Assembly: GCF_047121295.1 (NCBI RefSeq)
Contig: NZ_CP139447.1
Span: forward strand, 682,001-746,000
DNA length: 64,000 nucleotides
From: Longispora sp047121295
Lineage (GTDB): Bacteria > Actinomycetota > Actinomycetes > Mycobacteriales > Micromonosporaceae
Direction: 5' to 3'
Below, piece after piece: positions 44,357 to 52,386 of the stretch; within the stretch, counting starts at the first letter, position 1, and every line of letters starts with the position of its first letter. Made by a program: the position numbers and the translations under genes. The notes beneath the pieces are model-generated. The model was given only the letters and a program-made list of their open reading frames with translations. It was not told the DNA's origin and did not search any database.

Positions 44357-45295
44357 CTAGACGGCCACCGTCTGCTTGTAGATGTTCGCCACGTAGGCGG
44401 GCTTCATGCCCAGCGACTCGTACAGCCGGTACGCCCCGGTCGGGTTCGTCGTGTCGACGCCCAGCCCCACGGCCACCCGGCCCTTCTCCGCGTAGATCGA
44501 GAACGCGGTCTCCAGCAGCATCCGGGCCAGCCCGCGCCCCCGGTGCGCCGGCAGCACCCCCAGGGTGCGCACCCAGCCCTCGTTGCGGTCCAGCGCCTGG
44601 TTGGACGAGCGCAGCACGCCGACCATCTCGCCGTCGACCTCGCAGACCAGCCACTCGTCCCACGGCACCTCGCCGGTCAGCGTGGCCTGGAACTCCTCGA
44701 ACGACCGGTGCAGCGGGTGCGCCGTGTCCTTGAACGTCGTCACCGCGATGTCGTCGAACTGGCGCAGCTCCTCGGGGCGCATGACCCGGATCACCACGTC
44801 CTCCGGCGGCACCGGGGCCTTCTCGTCGCCCTCCAGCGGCCGGGACATCCGGGCGTGCTGGGTGGTGAAGGCGAAGCCCCGCTCGGCGAGGACGGCGATG
44901 TAGCGCTCCTCGGCGCCCGGTACGGCCCCGGCGCCCAGCCGCAGCTCCGTCAGGCCCTTCCCCCGGGCCCGCTCGATCGCCCGCGCCGTCAACAGGTCGA
45001 TCATGGTGCTCTGCAGGTCCACCTCGTCCGGATGCTGGTAGGCCTCGCAGAAGGTCTCGTCGTCGCCGTCCTCCAGATAGCCCCAGCAGACCAGTCGACC
45101 GTCCGGGTCCCGGACCAGCCACGAGTCGGCCCCGGGGTCGAACCCGCTGGCGGTGAGCACCTCCGTCACCTGGGACTCGTCGAAATCCGGGAAGCCGATC
45201 GTGGCGATGTCGCTGGCGTGCAGCATCGTGAGGATCTCCGGGACGTCGTCCAGGTGCGGGCGGGCGGTCGTGAACCCCGTGGGAAAAACGCTCAT
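44357..45295 (-). CDS. tandem GNAT acetyltransferase
   Basis: This protein has 312 residues and again two GNAT units; the second (about 155-312) carries HRGRGLARMLLE near 258 and NPTGAYRLYESLGMK near 285. The first unit is degenerate at the acetyl-CoA loop (ARGKGLTELRLG). It is homologous to its downstream neighbour in layout, suggesting an old duplication. ATG 45295 (MSVFPTGF) is preferred to GTG 45331 because family members begin near this point; the ribosome-binding site is weak for both. Confidence 0.85.
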   Translation of the reverse strand: MSVFPTGFTTARPHLDDVPEILTMLHASDIATIGFPDFDESQVTEVLTASGFDPGADSWLVRDPDGRLVCWGYLEDGDDETFCEAYQHPDEVDLQSTMIDLLTARAIERARGKGLTELRLGAGAVPGAEERYIAVLAERGFAFTTQHARMSRPLEGDEKAPVPPEDVVIRVMRPEELRQFDDIAVTTFKDTAHPLHRSFEEFQATLTGEVPWDEWLVCEVDGEMVGVLRSSNQALDRNEGWVRTLGVLPAHRGRGLARMLLETAFSIYAEKGRVAVGLGVDTTNPTGAYRLYESLGMKPAYVANIYKQTVAV

Positions 45296-45344
45296 GTTCC
45301 CAGTGAAGTCCGGTCGCACCGCGTCGTCCACCAGATTTCACATT

Positions 45345-46088
45345 TCAGGGCTTGCGGGCCACCTCGTCGTGGGCGGTGGAGACAAGTCTCACCAATTCGG
45401 TCCGCTCCGCACGGGTCAACGCCAGCAGTGGCTCCCCGGCGAGCCGGTCGGTCAGCACCTCGGCATTGGCCCGCCGGCGGAAGAGCGGAACGATTTCCGG
45501 GTACGGCGGCTGCCAGCCGAACGCCATCGCCCCCGCCGTCCCCTCCGGCCCCGCCACGATCGCCTCGATCGGGGTCAGCCCCACCGCCCGGACCGCGAGC
45601 AGGTGCACCCCGCCTCGGAACTCCCGCAGCAGGTGCAGCGCCACCGCCGCCCGTGCCCCGGGACCGTCCTCCGGGGCCGGCGTCGACCGCCACGCCCCGA
45701 ACAGGGTCAGCCCCGACGCGTCCGCCGCCGCCACGACCCGCTCCGCCAGCTCGGCGAGCCTCTCCACCCCGCCGAACGCGCCCAGCCGCTCCCGGCCCCA
45801 CCGGCAGCACTCGGCCAGGCTCGCCTCCGCGATGTCCGTCGGCCGGGCCGTCCGGCGCGCCGCGTGCCAGCCGTCGCGGACCGCGTCCAGGGCGATGAAG
45901 CCCAGCGCGCTCGCCACCACCTCGGGTCGGACGTCGCCGAGCACGCCGCCCCGGCCGGCCACGTAGAAACCCCAGCCGGTCAGGCCCATGCCGCGCGCCC
46001 GGCGCAACGTCTGCGGGCATTCGCCGAAGGCGGCGCCCAGCGTGTACACCGGGGCCTTCAGCGCGGCCGCCGTCTCCGCCGGGGTCAT
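45345..46088 (-). CDS. SCO6745-like conserved protein
   Basis: This is a 247-residue soluble, Ala/Arg-rich helical protein. GWGFYVAGRGGVLGDVRPEVVASALGF near 37 (core FYVAGRGGVLGDV) is the hallmark of the SCO6745 family of actinobacteria, and GLTPIEAIVAGP-like residues later in the chain support this. The family role is not established; helix-turn-helix similarity has been suggested for it. It starts one base after the metallo-hydrolase stop on the same strand, so the two share a transcript. Confidence 0.72.
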   Translation of the reverse strand: MTPAETAAALKAPVYTLGAAFGECPQTLRRARGMGLTGWGFYVAGRGGVLGDVRPEVVASALGFIALDAVRDGWHAARRTARPTDIAEASLAECCRWGRERLGAFGGVERLAELAERVVAAADASGLTLFGAWRSTPAPEDGPGARAAVALHLLREFRGGVHLLAVRAVGLTPIEAIVAGPEGTAGAMAFGWQPPYPEIVPLFRRRANAEVLTDRLAGEPLLALTRAERTELVRLVSTAHDEVARKP

Positions 46089-46089
46089 C

Positions 46090-46686
46090 TCAGACCGTGT
46101 CGCCGGGGCGGACCCGGACGTAGCCGACGTCCGTGAACTCCTCGAGCCAGCCGTCGAAGGTGGGCAGGGCCCGTTCGGCGTACATCCCGTCGTGGATCGG
46201 GATCGTCCGCTCCGCCTTCACCGCCTTCGCGAAGTCGATCGCCGCGTCCAGGTGCCACCACGGGCCGCCGAGCGGCAGCAGCAGGGTCTCCACGGACTGC
46301 TCCGGCAGGTCGAACGAGTCGCCCGGGTGGTAGACCCGGTCGTCGACGACGTAGCCGAGGTTCGCGCACGCCGGCAGCCCGCCGTACGTCTTCGCGTGCT
46401 GGCCGCCCACCGGCCGGATCCGGAAGCCGGCCGCCGTGAACTCCTCGCCGGACCGCACCGGCGTCACCGGCAGGCCGTCGAGGTCCGCGCCCGCCGGGGC
46501 GAAGATCGGCACGTCCAGCGCGCGCAGCCGGTCGATGTCGGCGTGGTCGCCGTGCTCGTGGGTGAGGAGAACGGCGTGCGCGCCGACCAGCGCCTCGGGC
46601 TCCGCCCAGACCCCCGGATCGACCACCAGCACGCCGCCGGCCGACTCCAGCCGGACGCAGGCATGGGTGTACTTCGTGAGCTCCAT
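46090..46686 (-). CDS. MBL-fold metallo-hydrolase
   Basis: This 198-residue hydrolase has the two-metal motif LTHEHGDHAD near 43, a DPG near 24, and VYHPGDSFDLPE near 118, whose Asp bridges the metals. IPIHDGMYAE near 163 contributes the last His. It resembles YtkL/UlaG-like beta-lactamase-fold enzymes; the substrate is unknown. The ATG has TAGGCT seven bases upstream, so it is a leaderless start leading a two-gene operon with the SCO6745-like gene. Confidence 0.87.
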   Translation of the reverse strand: MELTKYTHACVRLESAGGVLVVDPGVWAEPEALVGAHAVLLTHEHGDHADIDRLRALDVPIFAPAGADLDGLPVTPVRSGEEFTAAGFRIRPVGGQHAKTYGGLPACANLGYVVDDRVYHPGDSFDLPEQSVETLLLPLGGPWWHLDAAIDFAKAVKAERTIPIHDGMYAERALPTFDGWLEEFTDVGYVRVRPGDTV

Positions 46687-46693
46687 GTGACCT

Positions 46694-46699
46694 AGCCTA
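46694..46699 (-). promoter_or_regulatory. -10 box TAGGCT, leaderless promoter
   Basis: On the minus strand TAGGCT ends seven bases before ATG 46686 of the metallo-hydrolase gene. Confidence 0.55.
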
Positions 46700-46756
46700 T
46701 GCCGACTCGCAACCGGCCGGCCGGAACCGGGTGCTCCGGCGGCACATCCCATCGAC

Positions 46757-47683
46757 ATGCGTACCAAGTGGATAGTCATCCCCCTGTTGGCGGTGGCCCT
46801 GACCGGCTGTTCCTCCGCCTCCTCCACCTCCGACCGCGATGCCGGGGCCCCGGCGGCCGGCGCGAAGGCCCCCGCCCCGCCGGCCAGGGACGCCGCCCCG
46901 CCCGTCAACGGCGCACCGGCCCCCGCAGACCTCGCCACCCGCTCGATCATCTACACCGGAACGATGACCCTGAACGTGGCCTCCATGGAGACCGCCGCCG
47001 GGGAGGCCGCCAACATCGCCGAACGGGCCAGGGGGTTCGTCGGCGGCGAACAGCGCGGCACCGGGCGGGGCGCGCCGACGGCGACGATGACGCTGCGGGT
47101 ACCGTCCGCCGTCTTCTACGCCACGGTCACCGAACTGGCCAAGCTCGGCAAGGAGGAGACCCGGGAGATCAAGACGGAGGACGTCACCACCGCCGTCGTC
47201 GACGTCGACGCCCGGATCACCGCCCAGCGGGCCAGCGTCCTGCGGATCCGGGGCCTGCTCGACAAGGCCAACGGCCTCACGGAGATCACCTCGATCGAGG
47301 CCGAGCTCGCCAAGCGCGAGGGCGAACTGGCCTCGCTGGAGGCCCGCAAGCGCACCCTGGACGACCAGGTGGCGCTGTCCACGATCACGGTGAAGCTGGT
47401 CGGGCCGGCGCCGGTCGTGGTGGAGAAGCCGAAGAAGGAGCCGGAGACCGGGTTCGTCGCCGGGCTGAAGACCGGGTGGAAGGGCTTCACCGGGATACTG
47501 AACGTCGCCGCGACCGTGTTCGGCGCGCTGCTGCCGTTCCTGGTGGTGGTGGCCGTGCCGGTGGTGGGGCTGCTGTGGTGGCGGCGCCGCAACCGGCGGG
47601 CGAGGGGCGGCCCGGGTGCCCTGGGTGCTCCGGGTGCGGTGGGTGCCGGGGCGGCACTGCCGGCTGGGCCGACTGAGACCTGA
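46757..47683 (+). CDS. DUF4349 lipoprotein
   Basis: This exported protein has 308 residues. The signal peptide ends in the lipobox ALTGC (Cys about 18), then a Pro/Ala-rich spacer, the DUF4349 domain from RSIIYTGTMTLNV near 61 to KLVGPAPV near 215 including the predicted coiled coil EAELAKREGELASLEARKR near 175, and a C-terminal membrane helix LPFLVVVAVPVVGLLWW near 257 followed by Arg-rich residues. DUF4349 proteins are anchored this way in many bacteria; function is unknown. Confidence 0.9.
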   Translation: MRTKWIVIPLLAVALTGCSSASSTSDRDAGAPAAGAKAPAPPARDAAPPVNGAPAPADLATRSIIYTGTMTLNVASMETAAGEAANIAERARGFVGGEQRGTGRGAPTATMTLRVPSAVFYATVTELAKLGKEETREIKTEDVTTAVVDVDARITAQRASVLRIRGLLDKANGLTEITSIEAELAKREGELASLEARKRTLDDQVALSTITVKLVGPAPVVVEKPKKEPETGFVAGLKTGWKGFTGILNVAATVFGALLPFLVVVAVPVVGLLWWRRRNRRARGGPGALGAPGAVGAGAALPAGPTET

Positions 47684-47768
47684 CCGGGGTCGGGCTGTGC
47701 GGTCGTCCGGACGATGAACGGACCCGGTGGCCGCGACCGTTGAGGTCGCGGCCACCCGAATGTCGCTG

Positions 47769-47842
47769 CAACATATGCGCCGGCATCTGATGCGCATGCA
47801 TCTAATGCGACGGCATCTGTTGCGCCGGCATCTGTTGCGCCG
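47769..47842. repeat. 15-bp tandem repeat (minisatellite)
   Basis: Four units of GCATCTGTTGCGCCG type follow one another at 47783-47797, 47798-47812, 47813-47827 and 47828-47842; the last two are identical, and a 14-base degenerate unit precedes them. The array lies between the convergent DUF4349 and DoxX genes. The first units can form a GATGC/GCATC hairpin. Confidence 0.85.
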
Positions 47843-47882
47843 GGTAGAACCTTTGCGAGGCGCGAAAGCTGAGGCGCGGGAC

Positions 47883-48323
47883 TCAGGTTGCGGCGATCAC
47901 GCACGCCATCAGGAACACCACCTGCTCGATCGTGCGCGGCACCAGCGGAGTCGCCGGCTTGCCGCCGAACATGAGCTTCTTGCGGGCCGCGTACACATTC
48001 GCGGGGAACATCGCCAGGAGCAGCAGGCCCAGGCACACCGCCGCGAGCCGGCCCGTCCACGGCAGCAGCACCCCGGCCGCGCCGGCCAGCTCCAGGATCC
48101 CGGTCACCGTGACCAGCAGGCCCGGGGCCGGCAGCGCCGGGGGGACCATCGCGATCATGGAGCCGCGGAGCTTCGGGTGGAAGTGGGCCACGCCGGTGAG
48201 CAGGAACATCAGGGCCAGCCCGCCGCGCAGGGCCTCCGGCCAGGTATCGAAGTAGTCGACGCCGATCCACCCGGCGCCCCGGAAGAGCAGGGAACCGACG
48301 ACGAGTGCGATGAGGGGTGCCAT
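47883..48323 (-). CDS. DoxX family membrane protein
   Basis: This is a 146-residue membrane protein with four hydrophobic helices. GLALMFLLTGVAHF (about 35-48) with the following HPKLRGSMIAMVPP, and GILELAGAAGVLLPW near 77 are the DoxX/DUF417-type signature. Such proteins are often linked to redox stress or small-molecule detoxification. ATG 48323 follows GGAGAT. It is divergent from a TetR gene, and two matching operators lie between them, so it is probably the regulated target. Confidence 0.85.
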   Translation of the reverse strand: MAPLIALVVGSLLFRGAGWIGVDYFDTWPEALRGGLALMFLLTGVAHFHPKLRGSMIAMVPPALPAPGLLVTVTGILELAGAAGVLLPWTGRLAAVCLGLLLLAMFPANVYAARKKLMFGGKPATPLVPRTIEQVVFLMACVIAAT

Positions 48324-48337
48324 GTCCGATCTCCAAT

Positions 48338-48387
48338 CTTGTCAGTGTCAAGACTAGGGCTGGCGTCCCGAACTTGTCAATGGCAAG
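48338..48387. promoter_or_regulatory. two TetR-type operators CTTGnCAnTGnCAAG
   Basis: CTTGTCAGTGTCAAG (48338-48352) and CTTGTCAATGGCAAG (48373-48387) share the palindrome CTTGnCAnTGnCAAG with centres 35 bp apart. The left site covers the DoxX promoter side and the right one overlaps CAAGAT, a -10-like box six bases before the TetR ATG, which fits repression of both genes. Confidence 0.75.
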
Positions 48388-48395
48388 ATGTGGGC

Positions 48396-48929
48396 ATGGG
48401 CTACCACCACGGAGATCTCCGCCGCACGCTGCTCACCGCCGCCGCCGAGGCCATCGCCGAGACCGGCCCCGCCGCGCTCAGCCTCCGCGACCTGGCCCGC
48501 CGGGCAGGGGTGTCCCACGCGGCGCCGGCACACCACTTCGGCGACAAGCTGGGGTTGCTCACGGCCCTGGCGGCGGAGGGGTACGAGCTGCTGGCCGACG
48601 CCCTGACCGCCGCCGACGGGGACATCCTCGACGCCGGGGTGGCCTACATCCGGTTCGCGACGGAGCACCCGGCGCACTTCGAGGTGATGTTCCACCCGAC
48701 GCTGTACCGGGAGGACGAGGTCGGGTCCGCCCGGGAGCGCAGCGCGGCGGCGCTCAGCGGCGGGTTGGCGGGCCGGCCGGCCGAGGAGCTGGGGCCGGAT
48801 CCGGAGCTGACGGGGTTGGCGGCGTGGTCGTTGGTGCACGGGTTCGCGACGCTTGCGTTGGCGGGGAATCTGCCGCCGGAGGTGGTGGAGGACCCGAGGC
48901 GGGTGATCCGCCTGCTGTTCGAGAAGTGA
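48396..48929 (+). CDS. TetR family transcriptional regulator
   Basis: This repressor has 177 residues. The N-terminal DNA-binding domain is complete: RRTLLTAAAEAIAETGPAALSLRDLARRAGVSHAAPAHHFGDKLGLL (helix-turn-helix core LRDLARRAGVSHAAPAHHF, about 30-48). The C-terminal part (WHG-like, FEVMFHPTLYR near 88) forms the ligand and dimer domain. ATG 48396 has a possible leaderless -10 box inside the right-hand operator. Autoregulation and control of the divergent DoxX gene are inferred from operator placement. Confidence 0.92.
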   Translation: MGYHHGDLRRTLLTAAAEAIAETGPAALSLRDLARRAGVSHAAPAHHFGDKLGLLTALAAEGYELLADALTAADGDILDAGVAYIRFATEHPAHFEVMFHPTLYREDEVGSARERSAAALSGGLAGRPAEELGPDPELTGLAAWSLVHGFATLALAGNLPPEVVEDPRRVIRLLFEK

Positions 48930-49000
48930 CGCGGCGGCCCGGGACGCAGGTCGCGGAGACACATCCCAGCCCCGGGCGGGGACCGAGCAGGCGGTGGGGC

Positions 49001-49120
49001 GCACCCACCCGAGACGGGTTGACTGGGCCGGTCGCGGGGGCACCCCCCACCCGGGACGGGGCGAGCCGTGCGGGGTCGCGGGGGCACCCCGGCCCTGGTG
49101 CGGGACGCCGTGCGGCGGGA
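49001..49120. repeat. degenerate 44-bp direct repeats
   Basis: GTCGCGGGGGCACCCC occurs exactly at 49031-49046 and 49075-49090, 44 bp apart, inside longer units that share CACCC-ACCCG-GACGGG and GCCGTGCGG blocks with drift. The rest of the 260-base gap between the TetR gene and accA shows only the terminator. Confidence 0.6.
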
Positions 49121-49140
49121 CGAGCGCGGGCCGGCACATG

Positions 49141-49176
49141 GAAGGAGGGCCGACCCAGCAGGGTCGGCCCTCCTTC
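49141..49176. terminator. terminator of the biotin carboxylase gene
   Basis: A perfect 16-bp stem (49141-49156 with 49161-49176) and AGCA loop lie 13 bases past the accA stop on the minus strand. It can also end transcription from the TetR gene. Confidence 0.85.
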
Positions 49177-49189
49177 GTAACAGAAGAAT

Positions 49190-50935
49190 TCAGTCCTTGA
49201 TCTCGCAGAGGACCGCGCCCGCCGAGACGACCTCGCCCACGACGGCGGCCAGGCCGGTGACCGTGCCCGCCTTGTGCGCGTTCAGCGGCTGCTCCATCTT
49301 CATCGCCTCCAGGACGACGATCAGGTCGCCCTCGGCCACCTGCTGGCCCTCCTCGACCGCGATCTTCACGATCGTGCCCTGCATCGGGCTGGCCAGGGAC
49401 GTGCCGCTCGCGGCCTTCTTCGCGCCACCGCCGCCGCCCCGCTTGGGGGCCGCCTTCTTCGCGGCCGGGGCCGAGCCCGCGCCCAGGCCGGCCGGGAGGG
49501 TGACCGACAGCCGCTTGCCGCCGACCTCGACCACGATGGTCTCGCGCGGTTCGGTGTCCTCCGCGAGGGCCGGGTCGGCGAACGGGGTCACCGAGTTGAC
49601 CCACTCGGTCTCGATCCACCGGGTGTGCACGGTGAACGGGTCGGACGTGAACGCCTCGTCCCGGACGATCGCCCGGTGGAACGGCAGCGCGGTGGCCATG
49701 CCCTCGACGACCAGTTCGTCCAGCACCCGGCGGGAGCGCTCCAGGGCCTCGGCCCGGGTCGAGCCGGTCACGATCACCTTGGCGAGCAGCGAGTCGAAGT
49801 TGCCGCCGATCACGGAGCCGGACTCGATGCCGGCGTCGACCCGCACGCCCGGCCCGGACGGGGCCACGAAGCGGGTGACGACGCCCGGCGCGGGCAGGAA
49901 GCCCCGGCCCGGGTCCTCGCCGTTGATCCGGAACTCGAAGGAGTGTCCGCGCGGGGCCGGGTCCTCGGTGATGGCCAGGGCCTCGCCGGCGGCGATCCGG
50001 AACTGCTCGCGGACCAGGTCCAGGCCGGTGGTCTCCTCGGAGACCGGGTGCTCGACCTGGAGCCGGGTGTTGACCTCGAGGAAGGAGATGGTGCCGTCCG
50101 TGCCGACGAGGTATTCCACCGTGCCCGCGCCGTAGTAGCCGGCCTCGCGGCAGATGGCCTTCGCCGAGGAGTGGATCTGGGCCCGCTGGGCGTCGGTGAG
50201 GAACGGCGCGGGCGCCTCCTCGACCAGCTTCTGGTGCCGGCGCTGCAGCGAGCAGTCGCGCGTGCCGACCACGATGACGTTGCCGTGCTGGTCGGCCAGC
50301 ACCTGGGCCTCGACGTGCCGGGGCTTGTCCAGGTAGCGCTCGACGAAGCACTCGCCCCGCCCGAAGGCCGCGACGGCCTCCCGGGTCGCGGACGCGAACA
50401 GCTCGGGGATCTCCTCCAAGTCGCGGGCGACCTTGAGGCCGCGCCCGCCGCCGCCGAACGCCGCCTTGATCGCGACGGGCAGCCCGTGCTCCTTGGCGAA
50501 CGTGACGACCTCGTCCGCGTCGGCGACCGGGTCCGGGGTGCCGGCGACCAGGGGCGCGCCGGCCCGGGCGGCGATGTGCCGGGCAGTGACCTTGTCGCCG
50601 AGGTCCCGGATGGCCTGCGGGGACGGCCCGATCCAGGTCAGCCCGGCGGCGGTCACCGCCTCGGCGAACTCGGCGTTCTCGGAGAGGAAGCCGTAGCCCG
50701 GGTGCACGGCGTCGGCGCCGGACTGCCGGGCGACGTCGATCAGCTTGTCGATCACCAGGTACGTGTCGCCGGGGGTGTCGCCGCCGAGCGCGTACGCCTC
50801 GTCGGCCATTCGGGCATGGGGGGCGTCCCTGTCCGAATCGGCGTACACGGCGACGCTGGCCAGGCCGGCGTCCCGACAGGCCCGGATGACACGAACTGCG
50901 ATTTCGCCACGATTGGCGATCAATACCTTGCGCAC
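49190..50935 (-). CDS. accA3: acyl-CoA carboxylase alpha subunit (biotin carboxylase + BCCP)
   Basis: This 581-residue protein carboxylates its own biotin using ATP and bicarbonate and passes CO2 to the beta subunit. The biotin carboxylase (about 1-450) has KVLIANRGEIAVR, AFGGGGRGLKV near 160 and EVNTRLQVEHPV near 280. A Gly/Lys-rich linker follows, then the biotinyl domain with EAMKMEQPL near 545, where the Lys is biotinylated. AccA3-type subunits serve acetyl- and propionyl-CoA carboxylases with AccD and AccE, which are encoded at the right window edge. GTG 50935 has TAGACT seven bases upstream. Confidence 0.95.
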   Translation of the reverse strand: MRKVLIANRGEIAVRVIRACRDAGLASVAVYADSDRDAPHARMADEAYALGGDTPGDTYLVIDKLIDVARQSGADAVHPGYGFLSENAEFAEAVTAAGLTWIGPSPQAIRDLGDKVTARHIAARAGAPLVAGTPDPVADADEVVTFAKEHGLPVAIKAAFGGGGRGLKVARDLEEIPELFASATREAVAAFGRGECFVERYLDKPRHVEAQVLADQHGNVIVVGTRDCSLQRRHQKLVEEAPAPFLTDAQRAQIHSSAKAICREAGYYGAGTVEYLVGTDGTISFLEVNTRLQVEHPVSEETTGLDLVREQFRIAAGEALAITEDPAPRGHSFEFRINGEDPGRGFLPAPGVVTRFVAPSGPGVRVDAGIESGSVIGGNFDSLLAKVIVTGSTRAEALERSRRVLDELVVEGMATALPFHRAIVRDEAFTSDPFTVHTRWIETEWVNSVTPFADPALAEDTEPRETIVVEVGGKRLSVTLPAGLGAGSAPAAKKAAPKRGGGGGAKKAASGTSLASPMQGTIVKIAVEEGQQVAEGDLIVVLEAMKMEQPLNAHKAGTVTGLAAVVGEVVSAGAVLCEIKD

Positions 50936-50942
50936 GGTCCGG

Positions 50943-50948
50943 AGTCTA
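50943..50948 (-). promoter_or_regulatory. -10 box TAGACT, leaderless promoter of the biotin carboxylase gene
   Basis: On the minus strand TAGACT ends seven bases before GTG 50935; longer upstream frames are rejected on this basis. Confidence 0.6.
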
Positions 50949-50958
50949 GCTGTCTCCG

Positions 50959-50991
50959 TTTCCCGGGGGCCCCGAACGGGCCCCCGGGAAA
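50959..50991 (-). terminator. terminator of the sugar ABC operon
   Basis: A perfect 14-bp stem (50959-50972 with 50978-50991) with a CGAAC loop lies 30 bases past the solute-binding-protein stop on the minus strand and just upstream of the next promoter. Confidence 0.82.
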
Positions 50992-51021
50992 TATCACTGC
51001 GGCCGGGGCTTGCGGTAACCC

Positions 51022-52374
51022 CTACTTCACCGCTTTGTTGTATGCCTCGATCGGCGACTTCATGGTGCCCACCGCGTCGGTCATCGCCTCGCCGGCGTTC
51101 TTGGTGTCCGTGATCGCCGCCTCCAGCCCGTCCTCGGCCGCCTTGCGGGCCTGCGGCATCACGCCGAGCGCGCAGCCGGCCGACGCGACCGAGGGCTGCA
51201 GTTCGTGCAGCTGGGTGACTGCCGTGCCGAACTGCGGGGCGGCGTCGATGACGGCCTTGCGGTTGACGGGTACGTACCCCGTCCCGGTGTGCCACTGCGC
51301 CTGCTGGGCCGGCTGCACGGCCCACTTCGTGAACTCCCACGCGGCCCGCTGCTCGGCGGCGGAGTGCCCGACCCCGTCGATCCACAGTGAGGCCCCGCCG
51401 ATGACCGGCCCGCCGGTCGAGGTCTTCGACGCCTTCGGGAACGGCGCGGTGGCCACCGTGAACTTGCCCTTCGCCGCGTCCAGGTAGCCGCGCAGCGTCG
51501 ACGTCGACTCCAGGTGCATGGCCACGGTGCCCGACTTGAACGCGGCCTGCGCGTCGTCGGTCTTGCGGCCGGTGTTCGTGGCGCTGCCGGACTTCACCAG
51601 GTCGGCCCACCACTGGGCGATCCGGATGCCGGTCGGCGAGTCGAAGTTGACCTTGGTGGCGAGGCCGGAGCGGCCGTTGCCCTGGTCGCAGTACTGCTCG
51701 CCGTTGGTGGCCAGCAGCTGCTCGACGAACCAGCCGTAGATGGCGGCGTTGAAGCCGTACTGGGTCACCTTGCCCGAGGAGTCGCGGACGGTGAGCTTGC
51801 GCGCGTACTCGGAGATCTCGTCCAACGTGCGAGGGGGCTTGGTGACGTCCAGCCCGGCCCGGTCGAACGCCTCCTTGTTGAGGTAGAGCAGCGGCGTCGA
51901 GGAGTTGAAGGGCATCGACTGGAGCTTGCCGCCGACCGTGTAGTAGTTGGTGATGTTCGGCTCGAGCTCGTCCAGGGCGAACTTGTCGGCTTCCACGAAG
52001 CTCTGCATCGGCACGGTCTGCTTCGAGTCCACCATGAACCGGGTGCCGATGTCGTAGATCATCACCAGCGCCGGCGTGTTCTTCTGCTGCACGGCCGCCT
52101 TGTACTTGGTGACCGTCTCGTCGTAGCTGCCCTGGTACACCGGACTGATCTTGATCTTTCCGGCGTGCTCCTTGTTGAACGCGCCGGTCAGCGCCTCCAG
52201 GGCCGTGGCGTTGGCGCCCTTCATCGAGTGCCAGAACTCGACGGTCGTCTCGCCCTTCGCGTTGGCGAGCGCGTCGGCGCCGGGCGCGTTCGTCGGGGCC
52301 TGGGCCTTGGGCGCGCTGGTGCAGGCGGCGGCGAGGCCGAGAACCAGGAGGAGGGGCAGCAGTCTTCTTCTCAC
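51022..52374 (-). CDS. carbohydrate / glycerol-3-phosphate ABC transporter substrate-binding lipoprotein
   Basis: This extracellular receptor has 450 residues. The lipobox is LAAAC (Cys about 18). The fold is that of solute-binding family 1, and details point to the UgpB branch: TVEFWHSMKGANATALEALTGAFN near 45, VMIYDIGTRFMVDSKQTVPM near 103 and MPFNSSTPLLYLNKEAFDRAG near 153 (core MPFNSSTPLLYLNKEAF). Glycerol-3-phosphate or glycerophosphodiesters are the likely ligand. It is the last gene of ugpA-ugpE-ugpB order; a terminator follows. Confidence 0.88.
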   Translation of the reverse strand: MRRRLLPLLLVLGLAAACTSAPKAQAPTNAPGADALANAKGETTVEFWHSMKGANATALEALTGAFNKEHAGKIKISPVYQGSYDETVTKYKAAVQQKNTPALVMIYDIGTRFMVDSKQTVPMQSFVEADKFALDELEPNITNYYTVGGKLQSMPFNSSTPLLYLNKEAFDRAGLDVTKPPRTLDEISEYARKLTVRDSSGKVTQYGFNAAIYGWFVEQLLATNGEQYCDQGNGRSGLATKVNFDSPTGIRIAQWWADLVKSGSATNTGRKTDDAQAAFKSGTVAMHLESTSTLRGYLDAAKGKFTVATAPFPKASKTSTGGPVIGGASLWIDGVGHSAAEQRAAWEFTKWAVQPAQQAQWHTGTGYVPVNRKAVIDAAPQFGTAVTQLHELQPSVASAGCALGVMPQARKAAEDGLEAAITDTKNAGEAMTDAVGTMKSPIEAYNKAVK

Positions 52375-52386
52375 GGGCGAGCCTTT

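Noticed and set aside
47727..48351. Open frames through the 15-bp repeats on both strands
   Set aside because: They are produced by repeat composition and run into the DoxX gene in another frame; no start signal is present.
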